DNA of 64,000 nt. It comes from Fragosphaeria purpurea (Eukaryota; Ascomycota; Sordariomycetes; Ophiostomatales; Ophiostomataceae). A program made the translations under genes and the position numbers. The DNA lies in contig PCDL01000011.1 in the NCBI GenBank assembly GCA_002778095.1, positions 3,038,001 through 3,102,000 on the forward strand, given 5' to 3'. The notes under the pieces are model-generated. The model was not told the DNA's origin. It did not search any database and was given only the letters and a program-made list of their open reading frames with translations. Of this stretch, positions 9,838 to 20,138 are shown one piece after another (position 1 is the first letter of the stretch; each line of letters begins with the position of its first letter).

Positions 9838-11060
9838 ACTCCCTGCCTCTCCTCCGTTCACTCGCAGTGATGGGAAAGACTGCTGCGAGGCTCGTATCTG
9901 CTTTTTTAGAACGTGTGAGTGCCGTGTTTTCCTGATGCAATGAGACGACCGCTTCCCGCGCCGTGCTGCTCGTAGCTAGTTGTATTCTTGTAGTTTCAAG
10001 GCATCAATGTTTTTTTGTCTAGCAGCCTAAACTAATCTGCGAGAGCCACGCTCTATAAAAATGAAAGAAATTAATTTAAAAAAAATTAAAAAAATTAAAT
10101 AATAAATAAGTTTTGCTTACTGGCCATTACTCGCCATCACTTCCCAATTGCGTAGATGTGACATTACCATATCACTTTCAGTTGGTTCCCAAGATCATCC
10201 CGAAAAACAGTTACTTTTCATGCCCACTGGACGAACGAGCCCACCTGTAGGGCTTTGAGACGTAACTCTCGTGCATTAACCCTCTCTTCCTTCCAGACTG
10301 CTTGCCACGAGGCTTACACGCACACGATACAACGATATATGATAAACGGACCAGAAATTTTGATAATGTCCCTTTTCGTACAATCTATCTGTGTTCTCCT
10401 ATAATTTCTAAGCTTGCCTCCTCAGGGTAGACGTCATTTTTGCAAGAGAATAATATGCATAAATATGAATGAGAAGCACTGTTACATGAAAAGTAATATG
10501 TACAATTCTTCTCTAGATATCTCAGCTAAACTGAGGAAAAAAATAAGGAAAATATTCACGTTAATTCAAAAGGGTGATTTGGCTTGTTCTCTTTGTTTGG
10601 GATTGATAAATTTTTTTATTTGTTTACTTTGCTTGCTTTGTTTCTTTCTTAGCCCCTTATAGGTGGAACATCTTTGTTCTGTTCGAACGAGACAAAAGCA
10701 AGTGTTTCCACGCCCCTTTCACCCCATGAAGCAGACTCTCATTTACTGATTTCTTTTGTCTCTTTGTCTAAAGACAATGGAAGAGACAATAAAACGAAGT
10801 TGTGTGCAACTTGCCCGCTACTCCGTAGTTACCATATCTACTTCACAGTCTTGTTCACAAGAAAAAAGTATCGTAGGATCTCAAAATATAAATATCTTGT
10901 CCACTCGTCTACAACCTGACTTGATTGTTTTTTCTTCTTCATATCTCATAACGAACCCGAAAACCAGTGCATCAACAACAACAACTCCCGTCGCTCATCT
11001 AATAACAAGCCAACGCCAGCCTTTTTCAACCTAGTTGAAGCAGAACGAAGCATCTTCATC
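9838..11060. other. Intergenic region within the tandem family
   Basis: This is 1.2 kb of AT-rich sequence, with A/T runs at 10070-10110, between family genes 1 and 2. I see no gene. A TATA element lies at 10887-10894. Confidence 0.5.
10887..10894 (+). promoter_or_regulatory. TATA box of tandem-family gene 2
   Basis: TATAAATA lies 174 bp upstream of the ATG at 11061. Confidence 0.5.
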
Positions 11061-11630
11061 ATGCCTCTGGCAGTGCCAAACCCTTCGGAGCACTGTTTCG
11101 CCCCTGTGAAGGGTTGGGAATCCGTTCCCGTGCACTTCGTGCCACCCGATTCCATTAAAGTTGTCAGTTTTGTCGACCACCCGGCCATCGCCAGTGGGGG
11201 ATTGCGCGACGACTTCCTGATCGTCTTCTCCACGAAGAAGAGTGCGATCTACGGACGGTTCAGGGGTCTTCTGTCTACCCCCCCGGTGCCGTCGTTGCAA
11301 CCGGAGGCAATCAGCCGACTCCTTCTCAACCGAGTGATTCGGAAGGCGCACGAGTTCCTTGAGGTTTTTCTTCAAAACCAGGACCGTGGCTTTTTGCGAG
11401 AAGACATGGATTGCCACTTCTTCTATCCCCTCAACATGAACGGTGAGTCCCGCTACCCTCAGCAGGTGCAAGCCATTGCGGACATGCTTAACAGCTGCTA
11501 TTTACCGCCGGATATGCACGGGTACGAAACGGAGGGAAACCAGTGTGCTCTTGTTATTACCCGGCGGGGCCCGGATACGGACACGATGCCGGTGACGCTT
11601 CTCGACGGAGCGAATGTTGACGAGATGTAG
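11061..11630 (+). CDS. Tandem-family protein 2, uncharacterised
   Basis: This intronless gene encodes 189 residues from a clean ATG preceded by CATC. The core DDFLIVFSTKKSAIYGRFRG aligns by eye with IFVVIISDRFAACGRFHG of the first family gene. A helix (AISRLLLNRVIRKAHEFLEVFL), a strand DCHFFYPL, a second helix (QVQAIADMLNSCYLP) and CALVITRRG follow, as in the neighbours. There is no signal peptide, membrane span or catalytic motif that I recognise. It is the most divergent member. Function unknown. Confidence 0.75.
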   Translation: MPLAVPNPSEHCFAPVKGWESVPVHFVPPDSIKVVSFVDHPAIASGGLRDDFLIVFSTKKSAIYGRFRGLLSTPPVPSLQPEAISRLLLNRVIRKAHEFLEVFLQNQDRGFLREDMDCHFFYPLNMNGESRYPQQVQAIADMLNSCYLPPDMHGYETEGNQCALVITRRGPDTDTMPVTLLDGANVDEM

Positions 11631-12312
11631 TCGGTCCGGAAGAGTGGCAAGTTGGGGTGCGCATAGTGGCTTCAGCTTCTTGCTAGCTGGCTGTGGAAAC
11701 AAGTTATAATAGTAAAGACAACTTCAATAGAAAAGCAACTTTAATGTTTCCAAAATCGTCTTCTGTTTGCTGTGAATTACGTATCACTTACGAATGAACA
11801 TTGACAGTGCCAACCACTGCTTCTGTAAATATTTTCCTCCTAAATTCGCTAAATTTCGGCTTTTCGTACTTCTTTTTTTCACTCATCTTTAAACACGCAC
11901 ATATGCTTGAAACGGCGCCCCGTCTAATTCAAAATAAGACGGTCTTTGTTTTTTTTGTTGTCTGAGCCATTGTGAAATATTCACAAAGTCAAAATGGAAA
12001 ATGAAGACAAAGGTTGATTTCTTCAAAGAGACAATCGTCTTTGTTTTGATTGCTTTGGTAAGGACAATGACGGGCTCAAACAGTATTAAAAAACCCCCTT
12101 TCAGATACACCAAATGTACAGGGGAGTAATTTTACGGAGCACGTTTATAAATAGAAGAATAAGTCCTTCCTTGGTGGCAATTGTACACATTTACCATCCG
12201 CAAAAAAATCGAAACAAATAGACACAAAAATATTTCCGAGGAGAATCGCTCATTTTCATCGATACTGACTAACCTTACTGTCTCTCATAAGCGACTTTCT
12301 TCATCTCCGAAG
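11631..12312. other. Intergenic region within the tandem family
   Basis: AT-rich spacer between family genes 2 and 3. It contains a TATA element at 12146-12153 and an A-rich probable leader (12200-12312). No gene is seen. Confidence 0.5.
12146..12153 (+). promoter_or_regulatory. TATA box of tandem-family gene 3
   Basis: TATAAATA lies 167 bp before the ATG at 12313. Confidence 0.55.
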
Positions 12313-12927
12313 ATGGACTACGCAAAGAACTCTCAAGAACCAGAAGCAATACAATCCGTCCGGATCGTCAACAGAAACGAGTACGACCTGATCGAGTTTC
12401 GCTCCACACAGACGATCGCCACCAGCGGCCTTGACGGCTGCTTCGTGGTGGCCATCACCTCGGAGGTCGGCGCCATCCTCGCACGCATCGCGCGCGTGCC
12501 GGTGGGCCCAGACGGTAAGTTGCTGCCGGTGATCAAGCCGTTCGGGGCGGACGCGTGGGCGTGGGACACGGCTATGGCCCATGTGGCGGAGAAGACGTTG
12601 GATTTGATGAGCTTTTACCGCCGCTACAAAAACACGTACATGTTCCAACCGTCCCTGGTCAAAGCCTTTGTCTTCTCTCCCGGGTCCAAACCAGACCAAG
12701 ACGACGACGTCGACGACGACGTCCTGGTCCCCTTGTTTCCAGAAGAGCAAGACTTTGTTACCACGATGCTGCAATGGGAAGGCCTGTACCCGACCGAGGA
12801 GTTGTATGAGGTCGGTGCAGCGTCGGAGCCGGGCGCTTTTCCCGGTCTGGGTACCGCTCGAGTTACCGGGCCAGAGACGCCGTGGGCCTTGCCAAAGACA
12901 TATTTAGAAGAAGAGTTTCAGGGGTAG
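12313..12927 (+). CDS. Tandem-family protein 3, uncharacterised
   Basis: This intronless gene encodes 204 residues. The frame is open back to 12181 but only from a TTG, and the TATA box at 12146 also argues for the ATG at 12313 (MDYAKNSQE). The conserved core is DGCFVVAITSEVGAILARIAR, written here as CFVVAITS and GAILARIA. It is followed by a helix (MAHVAEKTLDLMSFYRRY), the strand VKAFVFSP, an acidic insertion (DQDDDVDDDV), a second helix region ending GLYPTEELYE, and a Pro/Gly-rich tail. The order of elements matches family gene 4 closely. There is no targeting signal. Function unknown. Confidence 0.75.
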   Translation: MDYAKNSQEPEAIQSVRIVNRNEYDLIEFRSTQTIATSGLDGCFVVAITSEVGAILARIARVPVGPDGKLLPVIKPFGADAWAWDTAMAHVAEKTLDLMSFYRRYKNTYMFQPSLVKAFVFSPGSKPDQDDDVDDDVLVPLFPEEQDFVTTMLQWEGLYPTEELYEVGAASEPGAFPGLGTARVTGPETPWALPKTYLEEEFQG

Positions 12928-13620
12928 CAAGCCGGCCCACAAACACTCATTGTGTTCTAGACGTCAAAAACCCCTGAAACATACTTAATTTAAAGAAAGG
13001 TGAGCTGTCCATGTTTTTGTTAGTCATAACACTTAATCAGCTGTCTGGTACAAAATTCCAATCCATTCCCATAACGAAATCGCCTCTTCTGAGCTGTTTG
13101 TCATGATGCAAGCGAGCGCACGGTATGAGTTCTCAACGAATCAAATGGACAGTAAATACTACTTGATCACATCGCGAACAGAGAGTTTAAACGTCAGGCA
13201 ATCTGTTGAGGTTGAAAATGAAAATGAAAAGTACAAATATATATGGATGAACTTAGAACACCAATTGAGCAGCTGCAGCGTGAAAAGCGTCACATGAAAG
13301 ATACGGCATGGACGAGAGGCCTGTAGAAGTGAGTAAGGTAGTCGTAGGGAGCAAGCCGTCATGGGTCTGTCTACTTATGCGTGAATTTCAAGTATGTTGT
13401 GGTTTGATCTTAGAGCGAATAGGTAGCATTGTGAAACGTTGTGGTTCGTTGACAGGGTGAGAGGCGGTCGATGCCATCTTTATATATTTCTCAAAAGCAC
13501 GCGCATCGTTTATATCCAGAGATGTATGCCTTCACTTCGCCATCTGGCAATACAACGACAGCCATTTCCCCACATCTACCAGAAAACGGTCGTCCACGGC
13601 ACCTCAGACCAGCCGCCGTC
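12928..13620. other. Intergenic region within the tandem family
   Basis: Spacer between family genes 3 and 4 with a TATA element at 13481-13487. The frame of gene 4 is open upstream to an ATG at 13471, but that ATG precedes the TATA box. No other gene is seen. Confidence 0.5.
13481..13487 (+). promoter_or_regulatory. TATA box of tandem-family gene 4
   Basis: TATATAT lies 140 bp before the chosen ATG (13621). Confidence 0.45.
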
Positions 13621-14169
13621 ATGGCCGACATGGTGCCGTCCGGCGACGAGAACATCATCGAGCAGTATGCACGCACCCACGACATTGTCGAAGTCGGCAC
13701 GGACGAGATCGAGTGGATCGACTTCGCCGAGATGCACGGCATCTGCACCGAGTACCTCCGCGACAACTTTGTCGTGGCCATCGCCTCGCCGCGCGGCGCA
13801 ATCCTCGCCAACATTGCACCCACGTTGGCCAGGAACAACGCCAACGACAACAACAGCAGAAGCGCCCACATCTTCAACCGGCTGCGGGAGGTGCTCCGAA
13901 TGTACGACGCCAACCACAGCCTCTTTGACGGGCCCCGGGGCCGCACGTTTGTCGTCGCGGCGGCCGCCCGCGGCACGGCGCTGCTGCCGGCAGACCGCGA
14001 CGCCATCGTCTCGCTGCTGCGCGGCCGAGGCCTGCACCCGATCATCCAGCAAAAGTACGAATGCCCGCAGAACTGCAGAGAGGATGGGAGCGGATTTTTG
14101 ATCATCAAGCCGGCGCCACACTGGAACCTGCCGGGGGTGTACTTGGACCAGCGGTGTATCGGCGGGTAG
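13621..14169 (+). CDS. Tandem-family protein 4, uncharacterised
   Basis: This intronless gene encodes 182 residues from the ATG at 13621 (MADMVPSGDE). In-frame ATGs at 13471 and 13522 would add 50 or 33 residues without recognisable content, and the first lies upstream of the TATA element. The core is DNFVVAIASPRGAILANIAP, nearly the same as in gene 3. A helix (HIFNRLREVLRMYDAN), the strand TFVVAAAARG, the helix ADRDAIVSLLRGRGLHPIIQ, then KYE and FLIIKPAP follow. The C-terminal PGVYLDQR gives a final strand. No signal peptide is present. Function unknown; family membership is clear from the motif order. Confidence 0.78.
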   Translation: MADMVPSGDENIIEQYARTHDIVEVGTDEIEWIDFAEMHGICTEYLRDNFVVAIASPRGAILANIAPTLARNNANDNNSRSAHIFNRLREVLRMYDANHSLFDGPRGRTFVVAAAARGTALLPADRDAIVSLLRGRGLHPIIQQKYECPQNCREDGSGFLIIKPAPHWNLPGVYLDQRCIGG

Positions 14170-15032
14170 TGAATTGCGGACAACCGTTATGTAAAGATGG
14201 TGATAATACCGTCTGCTTCGTTTGTTCTGAAGAGGTAGTTTTATGGTAGAACGTTGTGTACGGCATGGTTGAACGTCACATCAGGTTTACCGGGCATGAG
14301 GAAGTTTTTGGAACAAACTCAAATTACGCAAGCAAGCCGCCGTAAGGTTCCGGCAGTCGTCATTCCAGCTTACTAGAAATCAATGTTCGGTATGAAACCC
14401 CTGTTCTTCCAATGTCGTGAGCGATGCCAATCAAAGCAGTATGCCTCTGGCGCGGGACGGTCTCCGCTGTTCAAAAAAAATGTAATAAAAGTTAAGGGGA
14501 TGAGGACGGGATGACCAGCACTTTTAACTTCAAAAGAAAGCCGTAAAAATGCAAAGACAGCAAAAATAATAACAAAAAAATGAAGTGACAGTACTTCTGC
14601 CGTTATCAATGTCGGAAAACGAACATAACATCGGAATACAATATTGATTCATACGAAGTGATTGTCGGAAACATTGCCGGTCTATCTTTCATCAACTGAC
14701 GTTCAAGAATCGGTAGTCTACCGCGCGTCGTTATCAAGTCAGGGAATCCTGCCGGGAGTATTCCGTCGGAAGCTCCGTTGCCGTAGTGCTGGCCAACCAG
14801 GTTTCGGCCATTTGATTTGCGGGTTTTCACGGCTTTTAGAGCAGATGGTGTAAGAGGAGAGGGGGGGTGCATCAAGGGGAGGAACCACTTGTTGCAATAT
14901 AAACCACCAATGGCGCGCCCTTAATGTCGTATTATTGCATGTCCGACTCCAGAGAACTTCTAGTATTTTCAACCTCAGACTTTATTACGGTTATTTTAGT
15001 AAACATCCGTGTATCATCGCCGCCCCTAGATA
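14170..15032. other. Intergenic region
   Basis: This lies between the last tandem-family gene and the IlvD/Edd gene. It contains no ORF with recognisable motifs and presumably holds the promoter of the dehydratase. Confidence 0.5.
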
Positions 15033-17113
15033 ATGTCCACATCACAAACGAGTCCGCCGGTAAGTGCTCCGGCTCCGGCTCCGGCTCCGGTGCCGGTGCC
15101 GGCTTCTGCTCCGGCCCCGGCGCAGGACGACCCGCCGGCGGCACGGCCGCAAGACCCACTGGCGGACTACGACCTGTCCCGGCCAATTCAGTCTACGATG
15201 GGCATGCGGCAGGGCCTGATCAGTGCCGGCGATCCACACTTTTCGCTCTTCCTGCGCAAGGCCTTCATCAAAGCGCTCGGCTACAGCGAGGATGCCTTGA
15301 GCCGACCCATCATCGGCATCGTCAACACCTACTCGGGTTTCAACCCGTGCCACGCCAATGTGCCCGCCCTCATGGACGCCGCCAAGCGCGGCGTGCAGCT
15401 GAGCGGCGGCCTGGCCATCGACTTCCCGACGATCAGCATCCACGAGGCCTTCTCGTCGCCGACGAGCATGTTTTTGCGCAATTTGATGAGCATGGACACG
15501 GAGGAGATGATCCGGGCCCAACCCGTCGACGCGTGCATAGTCATTGGGGGTGAGCAGTCACAATGGTGTGCTAGGTGGTGCATTTAAAACCAAAAAAAAA
15601 AAAAGAAAAAAAAAATCTGCTCACACCTCCAGGATGCGATAAAACGGTTCCCGCACAACTCATGGGCGGCATCTCGGCCGACAAGCCGGTCTTGCCGCTG
15701 CTGACCGGGCCCATGATGCCGGGCTCCTTCAAAGGCGAGCGCATCGGGGCGTGCACCGACTGCCGCAACAACTGGGCCGCCTTCCGCAACAACGAGATGG
15801 ACATTGAGGACATCTCTGCCCTGAACGAAGAACTCGCGCCCACCGTACGTACCCGACTCACTAAGACTTTCGTATCAAGCTCGCTCTAACAGACCCAATG
15901 ACAGGCCGGCACCTGCGGCGTCATGGGCACCGCCAGCACCATGGCCTGCCTCACGGCCGCGCTCGGCATGATCCCGCTGCGCGGCGGCGCCACCGCACCG
16001 GCCGTCTCCAGCGCGCGGTTGCGCATCGCCGAGGAGACGGGCGCCAACGCCGTGGCCGCGGCGCTGGCGAAGCGCACGCCGCAGTCGGTGCTGTCGGCGG
16101 CCTCGTTCCACAACGCGCTCACCGTGCTGCAGGCCATTGGCGGCTCCACCAACGGCATCGTCCACCTGCTCGCCATTGCCAACCGCCACCCGGGCCTCCG
16201 CGGCGCCGTCACGCTGCAGATGCTCGACGACGTCGGCCGCCGCACGCCGCTCCTCGTGGACCTCAAGCCCAGCGGCAACAACTACATGACCGACCTGCAC
16301 AACGCCGGCGGCATGCCGGCGCTGCTCGACCGGCTGCGCCCGCTGCTGCGGCTCGACGCGCTGACCATCACGGGCCAGACGCTCGGCGCCGCCCTCGACG
16401 CCGCCGCCTTCCGTCTGTTCCCGCTGTCGGCACAGATCATCCGCCCGCTCGACGACCCGCTGTTCCCCGTTGCCAGTCTCGTGGTCCTGCGCGGCAACTT
16501 GGCGCCCGACGGCGCCGTGCTCAAGGCCAGCGCCAGCAAGGACCGTCGGCTGCTGCAGCACCGCGGCCGCGCCGTGGTGTTTGCGGGGCCGGACGACCTG
16601 GCGCAGCGGCTCGACGACCCGGACCTCGACGTGGACGCCGACTCGGTGCTGGTGCTGCAGGGCATCGGCCCGCTGGGGTTTGCGAGCCCCGGCATGCCCG
16701 AGGCGGGCCTGATCCCGATCCCGCGCAAGCTGGGCGCGCGCGGCGTCAAGGACATGCTGCGCCTGTCGGACGGGCGCATGTCCGGCACGGCGGGCGGCAG
16801 CATCGTGCTGCACATCTCGCCGGAGGCCGCGCTGCCCGCGAGCGTGCTGGGGGTGGTGGAGACGGGCGACTACATCCGCTGCGACGTCGCCAACCGCGTC
16901 CTCGCGCTCGAGGTCGACGACGCGGAGATCCAGCGGCGCATCCAAGACCGCCAGGAGCGGCTGGCCGGCCGGCTGGCGAGCCGCGGGCCGGCAGACCGGC
17001 GGCGGCAACCCCGCCGGGGGTACCGGGGACTGTACGAACGGTGTGTCACGCAGGCGCAAGACGGCGTAGACTTTGATTTTCTGACGGCGGACGGCGCCAA
17101 AGCGTTGGCTTAG
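15033..17113 (+). CDS. IlvD/Edd-family dehydratase, sugar-acid (arabonate/xylonate) type
   Basis: Three exons are inferred (15033-15549, 15633-15844, 15905-17113), giving 645 residues. The first intron splits VIGG|CDKT, the first Fe-S cysteine motif. GACTDCRNNW carries the second cysteine region and AGTCGVMGTASTMA the third, directly at the second intron acceptor. GGSTNGIVHLLA and SDGRMSGTAGGSIVLHISPE are family signatures. The start MGMRQGL, the NTYSGFNPCHAN motif and MSMDTEEMIRAQP resemble bacterial L-arabonate/D-xylonate dehydratases more than the mitochondrial Ilv3. The N-terminus is a Pro/Ala repeat (about residues 10-40), not a typical mitochondrial presequence. The expected reaction is Fe-S and Mg-dependent dehydration of a sugar acid to a 2-keto-3-deoxy acid. 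The family is certain; the substrate is inferred. Confidence 0.9.
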
Positions 17114-17229
17114 TCCGCGGGCATACTTGTGAAATAAGGTGTAGAAATCGATACGTAGGCGTTATTTTTTTAAGGGTTTTTGCTTGTTAAACTACACATA
17201 CATCCTCCGCACTTTGATTGCTTTCCATC

Positions 17230-17690
17230 TCAGATCATTTTCAGCGCATCGTCGTCCGGCACGGTAAAATCAAAGCGGCACACGTCTTCTTGATGTGGCC
17301 ACAAGTATCTACTTGTGACGCTGTTCATCAGTTAGTTTTTTCCTTTGACAACCCTTTTTTGAATTAAAACGTACTGTTGGTGCTCTTTGGACGCCTGGTA
17401 TTCTTCCAGTGCGGCAAGGTCCTTATGCCGGCTCACGAGGGCGAGCTCGTAGCCTTTGCTGCGTTCGATGGGGTTGGTCACCGACGGACCGCCGACCGTC
17501 AACTGGGCGTTTTGGACGCACGGCAGCAACCGGAGCTTCCGCAGCTCGGACACGAATTTTTGCTTGTGCTCAGCCGACACACTAGCACGGAACCTAAACA
17601 ACACTACGGGAGCGTGGGCATTAATAGACAGAAACGACAGGAGAACACGTTGATAAACAGGAAGAACCGACCGATATGGAGAATGGCCAT
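17230..17690 (-). CDS. Dabb (stress-responsive A/B-barrel) domain protein
   Basis: Three exons are inferred on the minus strand: 17672-17690 (19 nt), 17375-17603 and 17230-17320. They encode 112 residues, the normal size for a single Dabb domain. The start MAILHIVLFRF is built across the first intron and matches the first barrel strand. YELALVSRHKD and LEEYQASKEHQ follow, and the last splice produces EHQHVTSRYLWPHQEDVCRFDFTV, whose EHQHV and RFDFTV ends are typical of Dabb proteins. Dabb proteins are small dimeric barrels with varied, often unknown, roles, including steps in polyketide or stress metabolism. It is convergent with the IlvD/Edd gene, 116 bp apart. Confidence 0.9.
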
Positions 17691-18665
17691 GGCGGACGAG
17701 AGGGCGCGGCAAGGAAGTAAGGATCTGGGGGCAAATAGTGATCGTTTGTTGGGCAACCACTGAAATGTATGAATGCAAAAGTAGACCATACATACGGAGT
17801 ACAAATAAGAGACAAAGGACGGCATGCCGGGAGAAAACCGGACAGGATCGGGATTGACCGAAGATTGGATTCTCATACACCAATGCGGTCCAGCAGCTCA
17901 TTCGCTTGTTCTTCCCGGCATCTTCAGTGGTTTTATAAAACAATGAAAGGCAATTTAAATGAAGACGAAACTTTTTTGGAGTAATTTACAGAGCAGGTGA
18001 GACATCCCGGAAATGTGTCATAAGACGGACGATTTACGGCGGTCGTGATGCGGACTCGGCGCCGGCTGGATTCCGGGGCCGGGTTTGTGGCCTTCCGGAA
18101 GCTATCACTCCTCGATGTAGTCTGTTCTTCTCCCAGTCATTGTATCACTACGTCATTACCCCATCCACGCCTCTTCGGCAAGTCCTTCGCATCTCGTTTT
18201 CCGGTACCGGCGACCTCCGCATGGTCAACCAGAATTGCCTCACTGGTGCCTCACACCGGGTTGGCCATTGTGGTTGGTTAATCAGGACCAACCGCGACAC
18301 GCGGTCTCCCGCAAAGCGAATGATTTGTATTTTCTCTCTATGGCATAGCCGTAGGTTATTAAGTGGCTGAGCCAACGGAATGTATTGGTCGTTGTTAAGC
18401 GGAGTTTACAACGTTAAGGCCAGCAGCGCAAGACCACTGCCACCACAGGGACGGCAGGCGGTCTTTCTTTGCCCGCCCACGGTGCCGATTTTTGCGTAGT
18501 ATATCAAATACCTAGGGAGGCTTTGCCCGCATCTGGAAAGGTTCCGTGAAACCGGGGAAGATAAAAGGCCCACAGGTCCGGCACCAAACTGAACGGCATC
18601 AATTGTGAAAAGAAACTCATAAGATAGCGAACTCCCAAATTTATATCCTTCAAACTACGCCCAAC
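17691..18665. other. Divergent intergenic region
   Basis: This 975-bp spacer lies between the divergently transcribed Dabb gene and the aldo-keto reductase gene. No gene is seen. Confidence 0.5.
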
Positions 18666-19860
18666 ATGCCTAACATGCGCATCATCCTCGGTCTCATGAC
18701 CTTTGGCCCGGACGTCAAGGACGGCGCCCGGGTCACGGACCTCGGCGAGTTCAAAAAGGCGCTCGACCTCTTCCAATCGTACGGCTACGACGAGGTCGAC
18801 ACGGCGCGCCTGTACTGCGCCGGCACGCAGGAAGGGTTCACGCGGCTGGCCGACTGGCAGGGTCGCGGCCTCACGCTGGCCACCAAGGTGTACCCGACGT
18901 CGCCGGGCATGCACAAGCCGGAGGTGATCACGAAGTTGTTCAACACCAGCTTGAAGGAGCTGGGAACCGACTGCGTCGATGTGCGTTTTCAGACCTGGAT
19001 GTCTTGTTATTATCTCTGTGATGGCTATATGCGGCATGCTAATTCTTACTTTCTAGATCTTTTATCTTCACGCGGCGGTATGTCATGATGAGATACTTTA
19101 TATTTTTTTTGTGCCGATTTATTTACTGATATCCCCCCAGGACCGCAGCGTGCCCTTTGCCGAGACCCTCGGCGCCGTCGACGCGCTGCACAAGCAGGGC
19201 AAGTTCAAACGCCTCGGCCTCAGCAACTTTACGGCCTTTGAGGTCGCCGAGGTCGCGCTCACCTGCCAGCAGCACGGCTGGGTGCGCCCGACCATCTACC
19301 AGGGCATGTACAACATCATCCTGCGCAGCATCGAGGCCGAGCTGCTGCCCGCCTGCCGCCGCTACGGCCTCGACGTCGTCGTGTACAACCCCATCGCCGG
19401 CGGCCTGCTCTCCGGCAAGATCCCCGACAAGGACACCATCCCCAGCGAGGGCCGCTTCTCCAACCAGTTCAACAACGGCATGGCGCGGCAGCGCTACTTC
19501 CGCGACGGCACGTTTGCCGGCGTCGACGTGCTGCGCGCCGCGGCGGACGCGCACGGCCTGACCATGATCGAGATCGCGCTGCGCTGGCTCGTGCACCACA
19601 GCCAGCTGAACGTGCAGTCGCGCGACGGCGGCAGCAGCGCGGGCGCCGGCCACGACGGCATCATCATCGGCGCGTCGAGCTACGCCCACCTCGAGTCGAA
19701 CCTCAAGGACCTGCAAAAGGGCCCGCTGCCGCCGGCGGTGCTCGAGGCTGCGGACGAGGCCTGGCGCGCGGCCAAGGTGGACACGCCGCCGTACTGGCAC
19801 CTGGACCTCAAGTACACGTACGATGCGCAAAAGGCTCTGTTTGGCACGGAGAACAAGTGA
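18666..19860 (+). CDS. Aldo-keto reductase, AKR7-like (aflatoxin aldehyde reductase type)
   Basis: Three exons are inferred: 18666-18980, a 21-nt microexon at 19057-19077, and 19141-19860. They encode 351 residues. The catalytic tetrad is visible: Asp45 and Tyr50 in EVDTARLY, Lys74 in LATKVYP, and His110 in IFYLHAA. That His is encoded by the microexon, so correct splicing is essential for activity. RLGLSNFTAFEVAEV, YQGMYN, VVYNPIAGGLLSGK and GIIIGASSYAHLESNL are typical of AKR7 members; the last region binds NADPH. These enzymes reduce dialdehydes or other carbonyls in the cytosol. The divergent Dabb gene and the nearby dehydratase suggest, but do not prove, a shared metabolic theme. Confidence 0.92.
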
Positions 19861-20138
19861 AAACAACGCAAGCGATATGTGGGCGTGAGTATTGAATGGT
19901 TATTAGGGACAACAAAAAAAAAAACCGAATTTATTACTTCTTCTCGTTCAGATGCATGGTTCAACCTTTTATTTTATGTATTCTAACCCGCCGTAAACGC
20001 CAGTACATATCGTGAAAATAGAGCAGAAAATGTTTTCACTAAAAAAAGGGAAACAATCAAAAGGAAGCATAAACAATGCGACGATATGGAACCCTGTCCG
20101 ACGATTCTCCCTCGACAACGTCAACAGGGGCCGAACGC

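Noticed and set aside
8671..9861. 396-codon minus-strand and 343-codon plus-strand frames over tandem-family gene 1
   Set aside because: Created by the repeat DNA; the chosen frame has a TATA box, an ATG and the family domain.
15875..17059. 394-codon open frame on the minus strand over the IlvD/Edd gene
   Set aside because: It is antisense to a certain coding exon and low in complexity (Arg/Ala/Gln-rich), a by-product of GC-rich third positions.
15033..17113. Annotation as Ilv3 (branched-chain dihydroxyacid dehydratase)
   Set aside because: Motifs MGMRQGL, NTYSGFNPCHAN and MSMDTEEMIRAQP fit the sugar-acid branch better, and a mitochondrial presequence is lacking. The family call alone is kept as certain.
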